From: Anisakis pegreffii
Taxonomy: Eukaryota; Nematoda; Chromadorea; Rhabditida; Anisakidae
Direction of reading: 5' to 3'
Assembly: GCA_035041965.1 (NCBI GenBank)
Contig: JAPYMA010001845.1
Coordinates: 1-64,000, forward strand
DNA: 64,000 nucleotides
In this document: in pieces, positions 1-12,907 of the stretch
Layout: every line of letters begins with the position of its first letter
Position numbering within the stretch: position 1 is the first letter of the stretch
Program-made: the position numbers and the translations under genes
The notes under the pieces: generated by a model
What the model saw: the letters and a program-made list of their open reading frames with translations, nothing else
Told to the model about the DNA's origin: nothing
The model's database searches: none

Positions 1-275
1 CATACAAATTTTTTCAGCAATACGTAACTGAAACGAAGTATATATCTTAACAAAATGCTCTGAATTATTATTGATGTGTAATAACAATAGTAATAATGAT
101 AATAACAAATATGCGAATAAGTCAGCCGCCGAAGCATTATTAATCATGCAGCCGCAGTGCATGCTTGAATATTTTTTGAGGATGAGTTGATCCACTCTGA
201 TAATACTGACCATCATGCCGTCATGACCGCCTCTGACATTGAGTGAGTTTCCGTGTTTCGTTAACTCATCCGTTT

Positions 276-391
276 GTTGTTGTTATTATTATTGTTATTA
301 TTATTATTGTTGTTATTATTATTGTTATTATTATTATTGTTATAATTATTATTATTATTATTATATTATTATTATTATTGTTATTATTATT

Positions 392-471
<80 letters not shown>
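276..471. repeat. (ATT)n-type microsatellite
   Basis: About 195 bases of near-pure ATT/GTT triplets. Open frames across it are runs of Ile, Leu or Tyr and are artefacts of the repeat. No gene is seen between position 1 and the first metalloprotease exon at 996. Confidence 0.95.
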
Positions 472-995
472 CTCTTCTGGAATGGACATAACCAGTGGTT
501 TAAAACTCACATGATAAATAAACCAGGGTAACCAAGGTAATTCACCAACCTCACATTTCCCTAGCTCACGCAGATTACGGTCTATCCAAGATCGCCAATT
601 AATGCAAAGCGGGGAAGGTCGCAGAGTAGCTCGATTACAATTATACTTTCCGAAATGAATCCTTTATACTGCTTGAAAGCAGCAGCTTTTATAATATATT
701 TCTAATGCAATAACGCAGGCTTCTTCCAAAATTGCGTTGCATCAAGGCGAAACAAGATATGTGTGAGCAATTGTCCGCTTAAAAAATTTGCTGTTCCACC
801 AGCAGCATATATGTTGATTCAGGAACGAATATGTTAAAATGATATTATGTTTAGATATTGCAATTATTGAGATTTTGAATTCGTAGAACGCTTCTGATAG
901 CGTGTTACCCAACTGAGACAGGCGATTGCCTAACTTGAGTAACGACTTACTTTATGTCCCTGGTACCTTCGCATTCTGACGATAAAAAATTTTAG

Positions 996-3011
996 AGCGG
1001 TAATGCGAAAAGCATTAGAAGTGTGGTCGAAAGGAAGTCAAGGGGAATTGACGTTTGAAGATGTATCGCCGAAGGGAAGAAACGAGAATGAGGCGGCGAT
1101 ACCAGCAGATATCGAGATAGAGTTTGCGAGATACGAACACGGAGACAAAGAGTCGTTCGATGGGAGAGGTGGCATAGTTGCGCATTCGGCGTATCCTCGA
1201 GAAGGCATAATCCACTTTGACGGATCCGAATATTGGTCAGTGGATGGTAGAAATGGTAGTTTGGACTTGAGATTTGTGAGTTGTTCATGACTGCTTGATG
1301 ATAACAAAGATGTTATTCGGTGACTTGTTAAGTTGTGTCTTTCAGGTTGCCTTACATGAAATCGGTCATGCACTCGGATTGAGGCATTCGCGTAATCAAA
1401 ATGCTATTATGCATCCTTATTATCGGTTCGTACTTATTGTCATTCCTTCACAATACATAACCTATTTCTTACAATTACTGTCCATGTAAATTATTACCAT
1501 TCCATCTTTCAAGACTCGCATACCTTATGTCCTATCTTATTACTAACTCAGGTGCGCAGTGCTAACCAAAAATTTAGCGGCGACACTCCCGCATCAGAAA
1601 GATGGCGTCGATAATGTTGAATGGTTAAACTAAGACAAAAAGTACTGGCGATATTTATTAATTCTGGGTTCATAACGGTTGACTTCTCAGTACGAATAGA
1701 AATTTGCACAGCATAATCCACTATAACGGTTTTTCATCCATATCTAATAATCAGTGATGGTAATTGTTATTGGCGGCATATGAACAAATTTCAGTTCGGT
1801 CGAAATCCGACCGAATTCACGTTTTGAGATTCCGACACTCGGAATTCCGATCGAACGTTTAAATTGTTCGATCGGAATCCAGATGTCGGATTTCCGATCA
1901 AAATTTGTCGGATACTTCCGATTGGACGTCAGCCGAATGCCATCACTAATAACTGTACAACATTCTCTCTGTTTTGTTCACAATACATAACCTATTCATT
2001 CCTAAATGCTTTATAATATCATTTCAACTGTTTTGAATAATGAATTCACAGACATTGAGAAAAGTATGGTCGATGCTGTTTCTATTCAAATTTTCAAATT
2101 ATACGCAATTTTCAAGTCATTAACAAAAAAATTAACGACGATAACTAAAGATTACCGCAACTGCCCATCTCTGACCGTATAATTTTAAAAAATGTAAGGA
2201 TGAAGATATGTTTTCTGGTGGAGAAAACCATTTTCTCATGAACCGCTTTCTTGATTTTCTTCAACACTTTTCTTTAATAAACCGGCAACGCGGCCAAAAC
2301 GAATGCATTTCAATGTATTAAAATTTTAATGTTCCCTTCTCAAGCAAACTCTACAATGTGCTATCTACATCCTCTAACAAATACAGAATCCTAATCTGCA
2401 ACCAGATTATTCCTACAACCCACCATCGTGGTTCTATTTCAGAAAAGTGCTTTGAAATTCACAACGATATTTGCACACAACAAATCACGTCTGTGTTTAA
2501 TTCCAAAATCTTACAAGTAATATCAAATAGTGTATGATAGTTTCTATACTATTTTCCGTACTGCTATTTTTTGTACATTTCTGTACTGCTATACCACTAT
2601 CTGATCTTGTTTCTATACTTCCTTAATATTATTTATAGAAATGAAGTTTCTATGATTTTAATATTTACAATTCCAGAATTCTTTGCATATTAAATCTTAG
2701 CTGTAATCCACTGATCATGTCTAATACTTACAATTAGGACATTTTTATTCTACACCTACAGAAAAAGGTGTTTTTCGTTCTTCTCAATCCTTCCTTGACG
2801 ATAGTATAAGACAGTGGAATGTTAGAACTTGCTAGAGCGGAGGGAGTCAGGGACAGAAGGTGAGTGATTTTTGCATCGCAAAATATTATTAAGCAGTGAT
2901 ACTCTATAATTTGAAATGTTCAGAATACAACTGGCGGATGGATTCAAATTGAGTGAAGACGATATACGTGGAATACAAACGTTATATCCTCGAGTTCAAC
3001 ACCGCAACTGA
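996..3011 (+). CDS. Matrix metalloprotease (matrixin) catalytic domain, 5' end not found
   Basis: Secreted or membrane zinc endopeptidase of the M10A matrixin family. Three exons join in phase: 996-1275, 1346-1425 and 2924-3011. The first encodes the middle of the catalytic domain ([21 protein letters not shown], a Gly-rich Ca/Zn loop and [11 protein letters not shown]). The second carries the zinc motif [12 protein letters not shown] followed by the Met-turn NAIMHPYY. The third ends with [14 protein letters not shown] and a stop 6 codons later. There is therefore no hemopexin domain, as in matrilysin-like or several nematode MMPs. The propeptide and its cysteine switch (PRCGxPD) were not found between 1 and 995, so the 5' end is missed or lies outside the window. 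The second intron (1426-2923) contains a MITE at 1751-1949, and its donor is GTTCGT. Family assignment is secure; the full length is not. Confidence 0.85.
1751..1949. mobile_element. MITE, TTAGTGATGGC family, copy 1
   Basis: About 200 bp inside the second metalloprotease intron, bounded by inverted ends CAGTGATGG and GCCATCACTAA. The interior is crowded with short palindromic TCGGAAT/ATTCCGA motifs. Related copies lie at 19561-19743 and 31949-32175. No coding capacity. Confidence 0.75.
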
Positions 3012-3240
3012 ATTCTAATTCAACCAATTATTCATCAACAAATTCCAGCTGAATATTGCTATGACATGATGCATGGCGAATATTTATTTCGTTATCACGT
3101 AGTACCCTTACAGCGTTGTGTTCGTAGTTCGTTACGGTTTAATTTGAGCGAACGCATTCATTTTGTATGCGTATTACAAAAAGTTAGATCAGATTTATTT
3201 GAGCAGAGATATTAATTGCTAATTTTGTATTTTAGGTTGG

Positions 3241-3348
3241 TAAAATCAAAACGGCATTTCGCTCACATTCGTAGTTGAATATGTTACTTATGACTAGTCA
3301 CAGCACAGCAAGAAACGTTCGCACGAACAAAATGCCGTTTTGATTTTA
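3241..3348. repeat. Perfect 19-bp inverted repeat with ~70-bp spacer
   Basis: The arm TAAAATCAAAACGGCATTT at 3241-3259 is repeated exactly in inverted orientation at 3330-3348, just downstream of the metalloprotease stop codon. Weaker complementarity continues outwards (a GATCAGATT-like block near 3186 and GATCTGATT near 3379). It may be a fold-back element or a hairpin-forming transcript. No ORF. Confidence 0.7.
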
Positions 3349-3569
3349 ACAAGCTGAAAGACAACAGTACTTTAACTTGATCTGATTTGTAGATGGAAGA
3401 AATGTTCAAGATTTTGGTGAGGTAATATTAGAATGCTAGTCAATTTGACCATTAATTACGGCGCGAATATCACCTTCAGAAATCGTACATAAATGAACGC
3501 ATTACTCATTTCTTTCAGTATGCATATGCTCAGCAGAAGCAAGTGGTGATGAGGAGTATGAGGCTCTGT

Positions 3570-3910
3570 AACACCTGAGCAAGGTGTCCGTTTCCGGTTG
3601 AATGGGCCAACAGCTTACTCTTAACTGAGGGCAAGCGCTTCAACCTTTTCAAACCCTAATAGGGTCGAGAGTTTTGCGCTTACTTTTGGTTGAGGTAGAC
3701 ATCCTATCCATCCCCATGTGAGCAGTCCAGCAATCCTGATCCCATTCCCCACGCATATCCTTACATCCAGGGGAACTCCCCTTCTTCTGGGGTAAATCCT
3801 CTTCTCTCGAAGGAACCCTCCTCCCTTTCGAATGAAGCCTTCTTCCATTATGATTTCTTTTTCTTTTTTCCAAGCGAGTTTTCTAATATATGCGCATAAA
3901 ATGGTGAACA
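3570..3910. other. GC-richer island, possible transposon remnant
   Basis: A stretch of higher GC content than its surroundings, between the metalloprotease and SAP30. It is open for 96 codons on the minus strand, but the translation matches no family I know and has no splice context. It may be a fragment of an interspersed repeat. Confidence 0.3.
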
Positions 3911-4252
3911 TTCGTTAGCTTCACTGAAATTCAACCGAAACTAATTGTGCAGAACCGGATAATCAGATACTACGTGGCAAGTAACTAATTATCCTAGATA
4001 CACTATCATGCGTGCTACGGTATTGAAGAGCGAACATACAATTCAAATTAATATTCGTGAACAATTCAGCAATCGTGCGTTTAGTTATTCACTTACAGCT
4101 CAATTGCAGTATTTCATGTGAAACGCGTGATTGAACTGAATTTGTATCGGTAAAGGTGTTTGAGATGTATATATGAAGTGTGTTGTTAAAATAATTGTAT
4201 GGAGGGTCTGTTATGTTTACTGTTGTATCAGTATCAATCAGATAATAGAAAT

Positions 4253-6074
4253 ATGTCGAATAATTATCGTGATGAAGAGACGAATTCAGACGGTCATTTT
4301 GCAAATGGTCGTGACGAGGAATGCTTTTCTTCGCGAGGTATCGATTAACGAGTTGTTTGATTAAATGATTTGTATATTTATGTAATATGCATATTCTTGT
4401 TCATGATAAAAAATTGAAAGATGTGTTTATATGTGAAAATGTTTGTACGATGTATAATGAATTATTATGATTATTACCACTACTTATTTTTATTATATCG
4501 AACGTGAAGATATGTTGTAGAATTAAAGAGCGATACAAATGGTGATAAATGTAATGAAAGATTAAAGTGTTGTATTGCTGAATATAAAAGTGATGTGGAA
4601 TTATATGAGTGTTGTGATCGACATGCATCACCAATTTGGCTGAGTGATAAACTGCGGCGGATTTGTACTTTGAAACGATTTCCGTTCGTCTATAACACTG
4701 CTGTTCGTTTGTTTGTTATTGTAATCATGAGATGTGTAGTGTTGGATGGGATGTAAATAAATGAATTTAAGAGACGGCATTATTACGTATGTTTGTATCA
4801 TCGAAGACTGATAGTGAACGAACCTGCATTGGGCACGAGGAACGATTCGTTGAAGAATCGTGATCTGAGCGTTTATGAACAGTTGAGTGCATTCGATGAA
4901 GATGAATTGATTGAGATCGATGATGACCCAATAAATGTTCGTTCATTGATACGTTCGTTATGATGTGGGATATTTATCTGTTCAATTTAGAAATCGTTGA
5001 AACGATCGCTGCAACGTCGACGAAGAGCATCGCACCACTCACCGACAAACTCTATTTCTGATAATGTAATTCTATTATTTATTATTCTTGTTCATTGCAT
5101 CATTGTTAGTATTATGCAAATGATAAATGCACTATTCAGAAGCAGTCACTTAGAAAGATGTCTGAGGCAAGTTCAACAGTGGATGATGCCAGCGACGAAA
5201 GTGTTCAAATCAAATATCGCAAGTGTTCTATCGGGTTTGTTTTAGTCAGTGTTAATATTATTATTTATTGTTATTAATTATTATTATTTATTATTATTAT
5301 TTATTACTATTATTCATTATTATTATTATTAGTAATTGCTGCATTTGTAGAAAGGAAGTTAATGATGAATCAATGGAAATGCCAGTAACTGAGGATACTG
5401 ATAAAGCAACTGGTGGAATGATATCATCGCAAGAGGATAGAGTGATGGTGATTAGTGGAGATAACGGCGATGATGTCGTTGAATTGTCAACTGCAAATGA
5501 AAATAACACATCGAAATGTAATGACAATTTGCAGTCATCATCGTCAACGAACACCGTTCATGTTCGTTTCTTTATCTTCATTTCGTGTTCTGTGATTATT
5601 ATTGAAGATAATTTCGTATAGATTCCCTTCAACGCATTGTCGGCTGCATCACTTCGTCGCTATAAAAAGCATTTCAAATTAAGTCATAGATCTGGTGCGA
5701 GTACTAAACAGCAGGTATTCTTTATTATTATTATACCTCTTTATAACCACTTCGTTTCTTTGCTTTCTAATAATTACTCTCATAAGAATTAGTAGGAGGC
5801 GTTATTATCATTCTCACTGTATAATATTCGCATCATTTCTTTATTCAATCAGCTTATAAGTGGTAAACTTCAGCTGCTGGACGGAGTTGCAGAACACTTT
5901 TCAACGTTACAAGTGCCGATCACCGAGACGGCTGCATGTCTCTTGTATATGATACGTATCAACAATAATAAGTTAGATACAGCAGTATCAAATCAAAGCA
6001 GTTCATTATCACCTCGAAATGATACCTTAATTCATTCCATTCATCATTTTCCTGAAACACCAATTCGTTTTTAA
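4253..6074 (+). CDS. SAP30: SAP30-like subunit of the Sin3-histone deacetylase complex
   Basis: Nuclear adaptor linking Sin3 to HDAC co-repressor complexes. Eight exons join in phase to 375 residues: 4253-4337, 4521-4702, 4772-4936, 4991-5065, 5140-5234, 5351-5561, 5622-5714 and 5853-6074. Exons 2-3 carry a Cys/His zinc-finger-like region (LKCCIAEY, YECCDRH, then YVCLYHRRLI matching the family's YICDYHKNLI). Exon 4 is a basic run (RSLQRRRRASHH) like the family's basic linker. Exons 7-8 carry the Sin3-binding segment (SLRRYKKHFKLSHRSG, then the helix ending LLYMIRINNNKLD). A long acidic and Ser-rich insert (exons 5-6) separates the two halves, making the protein longer than vertebrate SAP30 (about 220). 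The ATG lies 4 bases after an AG acceptor, a possible trans-splice site. Three donors are GTTCGT. Identification rests mainly on the C-terminal domain. Confidence 0.85.
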
Positions 6075-9000
6075 TTCGCCACTTCTTTACTATCTTATTG
6101 AGTGAATTCACTGAACGGGCACTGATCCCATTCATCTGCGGTGCTATTGCTTTGACTGGCTGATTAAATCTTTTTATAATCACCATTCACATTTCCTTTT
6201 CTGATTGCATCGTCCAACAGAAACTGTCTTTTTTCGGTTACGAAGACCAAAATGCAAGTGTCTAGGGCATTCTTTTGTCTGCCACATGGAAATGGATCTC
6301 ATATCTCATTATTGAGCACCTTTTTTTGAAATCTCCAGCTGAAATCTTTTTAGTAGTATAAACTTGCTTATTTATAAACGTATGATGTCCAGCAATGATT
6401 TTTACTGCAGAAATAAGAGAACAGTTTCATGAATTACGAATGTGATTTACGCAAAAAAACGTTTCCCACTAAACGAATCAGGTTTTATGTAATTGATGAA
6501 TGAGAATTTTCAAAGGTCTGCGTCAGATATATGTAATTCTGATGATAGCGCCAGAGGAAAGAAGAAGTAAATCAACGATTGGTGCGCTCATTCATTACCT
6601 AGGCTTAGGTTGGGAATTGCTCCGACTCTCATTCCGTAGCACAAACTGAATCTTACCGTGGAAGGAATTCTCAAGCTGTTCCATTTCTTAATTGCAACGC
6701 TGACGTATCCAGTTTTCGAATGGCGCTCACTGGTAACGTTTCCTTGTAAGTTGTGATTTTGGAAGTGAGTATCACTTAAGTACTACTTGATGTTTCATCC
6801 TTCCTTCAAAGCACAAAATAATTTGTAAAGAGTGAAGAAGAAACTTTTTTACGTGTCCATACAAAAAGTATATGGATACGTATCAGAAATGTTTCATCGA
6901 ACGTTTTCAGCAGACATTATATTCTATGCTTATGAAACTACATTCATTCTATAAGTCACTGATGGGCACGCTATCGAAAAAAGTGGCTATGCCAGTTCGC
7001 TGTAAAATATTTTTGTTCCACTGACGAACCATTAGTAGCGCCACTGACGAAGAAAACTAAAGTGTCGCTGATTGAGGAAAATAGTGACAGTTTTCGCTTA
7101 AACGCTACTCAGCAAAATTAATCAGCTAATCGCTGGTTTTAAATCTTCGTCGAAAGATTGCAGTTGCACTGCTGAATTGTCTGGGTACAAGCCATCAAAA
7201 TTTGACAAAATCTTTTCGAGCCTCTATTAAAATTGAGTCCCTTATTAAAAAATTACGATGATAATAACGAAATGAGATTCACCTCTTCGAGAGAGATTCA
7301 TAACAGATTAAGGATCATTCATAATATAGATAAAATGGTTTCGACGAGGCTAGCAGTAACCCATTTTAGGGATATTACGCCATTCTATGCTTGTTTCCGT
7401 CCGAAAGTAGTCATGGGGAGGAAAGTGAAGTTAGCAGCGAATAACAGTGACTGCTCTAGCCAACAGTCAAAGCTGTTAAAAGTTACTAGTGGGTTAATCA
7501 AAGTCATAGCCTGTTCAGAAATTCCTTATCCACTCACGTCTCCTTTTTGATAGTTGAAGAAAATATCACCTTTACGGATCGTGCTATAAAACTCAGAAAT
7601 CCTTTACTTAAGAGTGCATTCCGATAATGAGGTGAGTGGCTTCGGTCAACATACCAGTGCAGTCGACTGAAAACAGAAAAAAATGATTGATCTCCTGTAA
7701 ACGAACCTTAAAGATCTTTGAAATCAGATATCGAGACTGGTGAGATGGAGGGAAGAGGTTGCGTTCTGAGCTATTAAGTGGTATGACTGATTGATTCAGT
7801 GGTGTTGAACGGATCTCAAATTTCTGGGTAATAGCTCCACATGATATGTTCATTACTGGAGTTTTATAAGACTGGAGTTACGAACGAATTGCACATTTCT
7901 GATTAAGTATATATGAGAAAGAGGTGTGTGCAGAGGTATTTCCACTAATTATTTATTCTTACCAGAAGTCATCATCAAAATTGCTTGTGCAGAATTAGTC
8001 GTATCGAACAGATCCGAAAGCATTTGGTCATGTTCCACAAGATGATATAAACATGTTCTGTTAGGAGACTAACGTCACTTAAACATGTGTTAAGGCTTAC
8101 GATTAGATTAATCTTATCCGCGAATATCAACTGATTCACAAAAATGTGTACATTTTGTGAATATCTTGATGTTGGGAAGTGTAAGCATTCCCTTGCAGAC
8201 GAAAATTATCGAGTTAGCTCTGGAAAAAGTAGTTCACCAGAATGTTAGTGGAAGAAAATAGCGCAAGTTATCGATACTTTATGCTGCTAAAAGATTATTG
8301 AAGCGGAGTTATTGCTGCAATTTCTGCTGTATGAAAAAAGTAGTACCATGAATAGCAGATTAGCAAATAGCGTGGTATTGCCCATCATTGATATAAACAG
8401 TGTGTTGCGGGAACGGAAAAAAGTCTGGGACAAAATGTCGCAGTCGAGAACTGCGAAAGTGCGGCCGGCTCGAGAAAAGTTTGGGACCGATCCTCGAAAT
8501 CCCACTATCCTAGCAACACAGTACATACTTATCTACACTAATGTGTGCGGGGACGGGAAAAAGTCGGGGACTGAAAGTCCCTGATCCCCAAAACACTTAT
8601 ATGAGTATATATAACGTACAAAACTCCTAAATCGAAGTTAGCACCGTTCTAAATTTCGCATTGATTTACTCATCGAATGCATTTATAAACGTACATGTTT
8701 ACTGCAAATTTCAAAGGTGGTGTGTATGTGGAGTTCATATGCACAAAGAAGCCTTCATTTTTGTTTCGGTGATAAAATCCTGTGGAGAGTCGTTGTTGTT
8801 TCAGTCACCTATAAAAATACTCATTAAATGGTGGGAAATCGGTCTTAAGTCTTCACAGTAAAGTGTATTCCATGAAGAAGGTGTCAACTCGAAATGAATG
8901 AATTCAATTGTACATTAATTAATGAATGAATATGACCAATATTATAATTCGATTTATATGTATGCCGTTGATAAACTTTCATTTGGCTCGATAAACATTT

Positions 9001-9775
9001 TCATTGTTATTGCAACTTAGTTTGTTTATTTACAATTCACATTATTTATTTCATCATTCATCTAGTAATTGTTTGATTCAATCGTCAGACATCACAAGCA
9101 CTCTGCTGATCGCTATCTGAGTATTGATTAAACAATGTGACATTTGAAGGGGTGCTAGACGACTTGTGTGCGTGTGTACTTTGTAGTACTGACGCAATCA
9201 GCTGCTTTAGACTCTCTTTGAAGGAAATTTTAAGATTACTTCTCTTAGTAGTCGAACGGATACTCATAACCAGCCACGTCTAATTTGAAAAAAGTTGGTC
9301 AGGTTGCCTTGCCTCTGCATTTTTAAAATTTCCGCTCCGGCTCCAGCTGTGAACTTTACTGTGCTCCACTCGGACTCCAGAGTAAAATGGATCTAGAAAA
9401 AATTATCGTATAGGCAGGCGTTGGATCCGATTGCTTAATGTTGCCGTGATATTTTTTTTGAAGGGTGCCAAAAACTTGTTTTGGCCAAGAAGCATAGGCA
9501 TCAGTTGGACATTGTAGTGGTAGAGAAAACGGCTAGTAGCTGTTCTCACTCATTCACCACTGAAATGATTGAGCCAACCTGTTTCGCAGTTAGTATGGTT
9601 GGTGATGCTTTGTAAAGCATAAAGAGTGACACTTACTCGTTTCGTGTTTTATATTATCGATATTGATTATACAATATGTTTTATAAATTATCGGTAAGAG
9701 ATTTGCTAAATGTTATCAATTGATTCAGAACGTATCAGTGGACATGTTATAATAGTTGCTGGAAATATTGATCAG
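6075..9775. other. Intergenic or missed 5' exons; no supported gene
   Basis: Apart from the GC-rich repeat at 8402-8600 I see no conserved coding sequence here. The open frames of about 60-105 codons lack splice context and family similarity. If the Asn/Ser-rich exons at 9776-10826 belong to a gene, its start codon should be in this interval, but I could not identify it. Confidence 0.5.
8402..8600. mobile_element. GC-rich short repeat element(s)
   Basis: One unit at 8402-8519 begins GTGTTGCGGG and ends GCAACAC (7-bp perfect inverted ends). A second, shorter unit at about 8542-8598 begins GTGTGCGGGGA and ends TCCCCAAAACAC. Both contain a motif like ACGGGAAAAAGTCGGGGA. The same motif occurs twice in a comparable element inside an integrin intron near 27.6 kb, so this is a dispersed family. 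Confidence 0.55.
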
Positions 9776-10826
9776 AAGTGAGTAAGACTGAATTTATTGG
9801 TCGAATGCTGAGATTATTGAATCCTAATAACAGTAATGACAACGGATCCAATGATTCACGTCAAAGAATTATAAGTGATGATAATAATGAATATTATTCA
9901 GCACTGGGTTTGTTTATACATTTTGTTGAGGTTTATACATGTGTGATGGGTAATGTTTATTTGCTCGTAATATCGCATTCTACGCACCAAACTGACTCAG
10001 AAAATGATTTTGGAATCTGCGCAATTTCCACTCTAGCCGAGTATTATTGGGAATTGAAGATTTTGCTTTTAAGCACGAGTTACGACGCTCTATTAATAAG
10101 TTCCGTTTTATTCAGTGAGTTTCCATAGGTCACACCAATCAACGGCACCATCATATCCGTTCATTAACAAGTTTCCTGCCAAGAAATTGTCGGTTGTATG
10201 AAACGAATTAGTTCCTTATGATCGACCAAGCATTAAGACTTATAAACAAAATCTATCACCAGTGATTTGCTAATCCCCTCTAATATGCTCAGATTCCGTT
10301 GATCTAGAGTAAACTTCATGCATACTATAATTATTTGTTCGATATATGAGTAATAATAATAAAAATAATAGCACTGAATGGACAAGAGAGCAACTCGAAC
10401 GACAGTGATAACCAGTCAACTGATATCGATATCAGCGAACACACATATCACCAGTTCGATCAGTTGAACGATCTGCAATTAATTCTCGATAACAGTGCGT
10501 ATGATAACTCATCTAACCATCATCGTTCACGTGTAAATTCTTTTTTCTTCATTTATTATTACCATTATAATAAGTTTTATTGTTTGTAACTGTCAGCCGT
10601 GCATCAATAATATTAATAATAATGACAGCATAAAAAGAGTCGAGCTAAACGTAAGAGGCGTCGTGAAATGCGTGCTAATGATCTAACGTCATCATCGAGC
10701 ACAATGAAGTCATCAACTAATAACAGTAATAATAGTAACAATAAACGCACTCATCAAATCTTCTCGTCAATTCACTCGAATGTAATCCGAGCCAGTCACC
10801 CCACGATTACTGCGAAACAAAATCAG
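9776..10826 (+). CDS. Asn/Ser-rich exons with a basic patch, probable 5' part of the F-box gene
   Basis: Three exons, 9776-9907, 10387-10498 and 10640-10826, join in phase and then in phase 0 to the F-box exon at 11044. They encode low-complexity Asn/Ser sequence (LLNPNNSNDNGSND, DISEHTYHQFDQLND) and a basic cluster AKRKRRREMR resembling a nuclear localisation signal. Exon 1 has no in-frame ATG, so a further upstream exon is needed. Two readings are possible: an N-terminal extension of the FBXL protein, or a separate gene whose last exon I have mis-joined. The ATG right after the AG at 11043 is compatible with the FBXL protein starting there on its own. No family recognised. Confidence 0.45.
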
Positions 10827-11043
10827 GTTTGTTCGTTATTTTATTATCACTTTGAGCAAGTGAATGATGATATACACAATCAGATCCGACCACATAAAAA
10901 CGTTCATAAAAGCAATCGACAACAAATATTAACAAAATAAAAAATATTTCAATGTTAGTCGTTCTCATTTCCAATGTTCCAATGTGAATTCTCTCAGCAC
11001 CTAGCCATTTGATTTACTAACCTCATTTTGTTGTCTTTTTAAG

Positions 11044-12907
11044 ATGTATCTGATCACTACTCTTCTTCCGTCACAAACTGATCAACCACTCATCAGCCGT
11101 ATCCTTCCGAAAGAACTCATTCTTAGGTTACTATTCATATTTGCTGTGATATCATTCTTTGCTTCATTTAAATACCCTGAACTAACTAGTAGTACTACTA
11201 TCAACTGCTTTTTTTCTCAAGGATATTTTCATTTCTTGACGTAACATCGTTGTGTCGTTGTGCACAAACATGTCGCCAGTGGAACTTGCTTGCGTTGGAT
11301 GGAAGTAACTGGCAACAAGTTGATTTGTTCGAATTTCAGAAGGATATTAAGGTTTGTTAATATTAAGTCGATTGTTAACATAATCATTATTATAAGGTGA
11401 TCGAATGAAATATAAATCAACGGTTTTAATGATGCTCTTCGTCAGACTCCAGTGGTAGAGAATCTGGCCAAGCGTTGTGGTGGTTTTTTGAAGAAGTTGA
11501 GTCTGAAGGGGTGTGAGAATGTGCAAGAGAGTGCACTCAGATCGTTTACCGTCAAATGTCCCAATATCGAGCAGTTGTCTTTGTATAAATGCAAACGGGT
11601 CACTGATTCGTGAGTTCATCTTGTTATTGCTTTCATCTCGTTATTCCTCTCTAAGGCTTATCACATCAGCAGTTAATTGCAGAACATGTGATTACCTTGG
11701 TCGTAATTGTCATCGTATGTTATGGCTTGATCTGGAGAATTGCACTGCTATCACTGATAAATCCCTCAAAGCTATAAGGTGATTATTGCTTTTTGTGCAT
11801 TATATTCAGTGTTTATGATTATCAGCATGCAAACATTTCAGTGAAGGATGTAAAAGTCTAGAATATTTGAACATAAGTTGGTGTGATAATGTACATGATG
11901 GTGGTGTTCACTGGATATTAAAAGGATGTTCCAAGTTGAAAACACTGATTTGTCGTGGCTGTGAAGGGGTTTGTGTTCATGTTGTCAAGTTATGACTGGT
12001 GAATTTATTATTTGATGTAACGAAGTTTATTTCAGATCAGTGAGAATGTATTCCACGAGATGCATGAATACTGTTCACAGCTGAGACGACTGAATTTGCT
12101 CGGTTGTTTCGTAGTTGACGAGACATGTGCAGATATCGCAGCGGGTTGTTGCAATCTCGAGTACCTTTGCTTGTCAATGTGCTCGCAGATTACTGACCGT
12201 GCCCTGGTCGCTCTTTCGAACGGATGTCCTTTGCTCAGGTTCGTTCATTTTGATTATTCTTCTTTGTTGTTGTACATGTATGATGATGTTGAATGTAGAG
12301 ATGTTGAGTTGGCTGGCTGTGCGTTACTGACAGATCAAGGATTTGCGGTTTTAACGAAGGCGTGTCATCGTTTGGAACGTATGGATCTAGAAGATTGTTC
12401 ATTGATCACTGACACAACTCTCGAGAATTTGAGTAAACAGTGTCAACTTCTTATCAATTTGGTTGGTATTATATTTGAATGTCACCTCTCAACCATGTAC
12501 GATAATAATGAAGAGCACATTAAGAGTCTGTCACACTGTGAACTAATAACCGATTCGGGGCTGCGTCAGTTGTGTATGAATCACAATCTTAGAGGAAGTT
12601 TGATGGTGCTTGAATTGGACAACTGTCCTCAGCTCACCGACACCAGTCTTGACTATATGCGACAGTTGAGCTCAATTCAGCGTATCGATTTGTACGATTG
12701 TCAGAACATCACCAAGGACGCTATCAAACGTTTTAAGGTATCATCCTGTTATATTCTGAGCATCCAATTATCAACTTTCATAATCGATCGTTATTACAGA
12801 TATTCAAACCGAACGTCGATGTTCATGCCTATTTCGCACCTGCAACTCCACCCGTCTCCGCACAGCCCGTACGAAATGCCATTTGTAGATGTTGTGTCAT
12901 TCTGTAA
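11044..12907 (+). CDS. FBXL20: F-box/leucine-rich-repeat protein, FBXL2/FBXL20 type, with CaaX box
   Basis: Substrate receptor of an SCF (Skp1-cullin) ubiquitin ligase. Nine exons join in phase to 428 residues: 11044-11126, 11222-11351, 11446-11609, 11683-11778, 11842-11968, 12036-12238, 12299-12461, 12525-12737 and 12800-12907. The F-box is at residues ~18-65 (ISRILPKELILR, IFSFLDVTSLCRCAQTC, LALDGSNWQQVDLFEFQ). About eleven LRRs of the Cys-containing type follow (LKKLSLKGCENV, LKTLICRGCEG, LERMDLEDCSLITD, LSHCELITDSGLRQL, LELDNCPQLTD, IDLYDCQNIT). The C-terminus (VDVHAYFAPATPP, then CRCCVIL and stop) matches vertebrate FBXL2/FBXL20, which end in the geranylgeranylation box CVIL, so membrane attachment is expected. 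Donors include GTTCGT and GTTTGT. The start ATG sits directly after an AG acceptor; it may be the true start or an internal Met. Confidence 0.92.

Noticed and set aside
239..514. Cys/Tyr/Ile/Leu-rich ORFs in two frames
   Set aside because: Translations of the ATT microsatellite.
992..1373. Minus-strand ORFs of 66-111 codons opposite the metalloprotease
   Set aside because: Shadows of the matrixin exon; the plus strand has the zinc motif and consistent splice sites.
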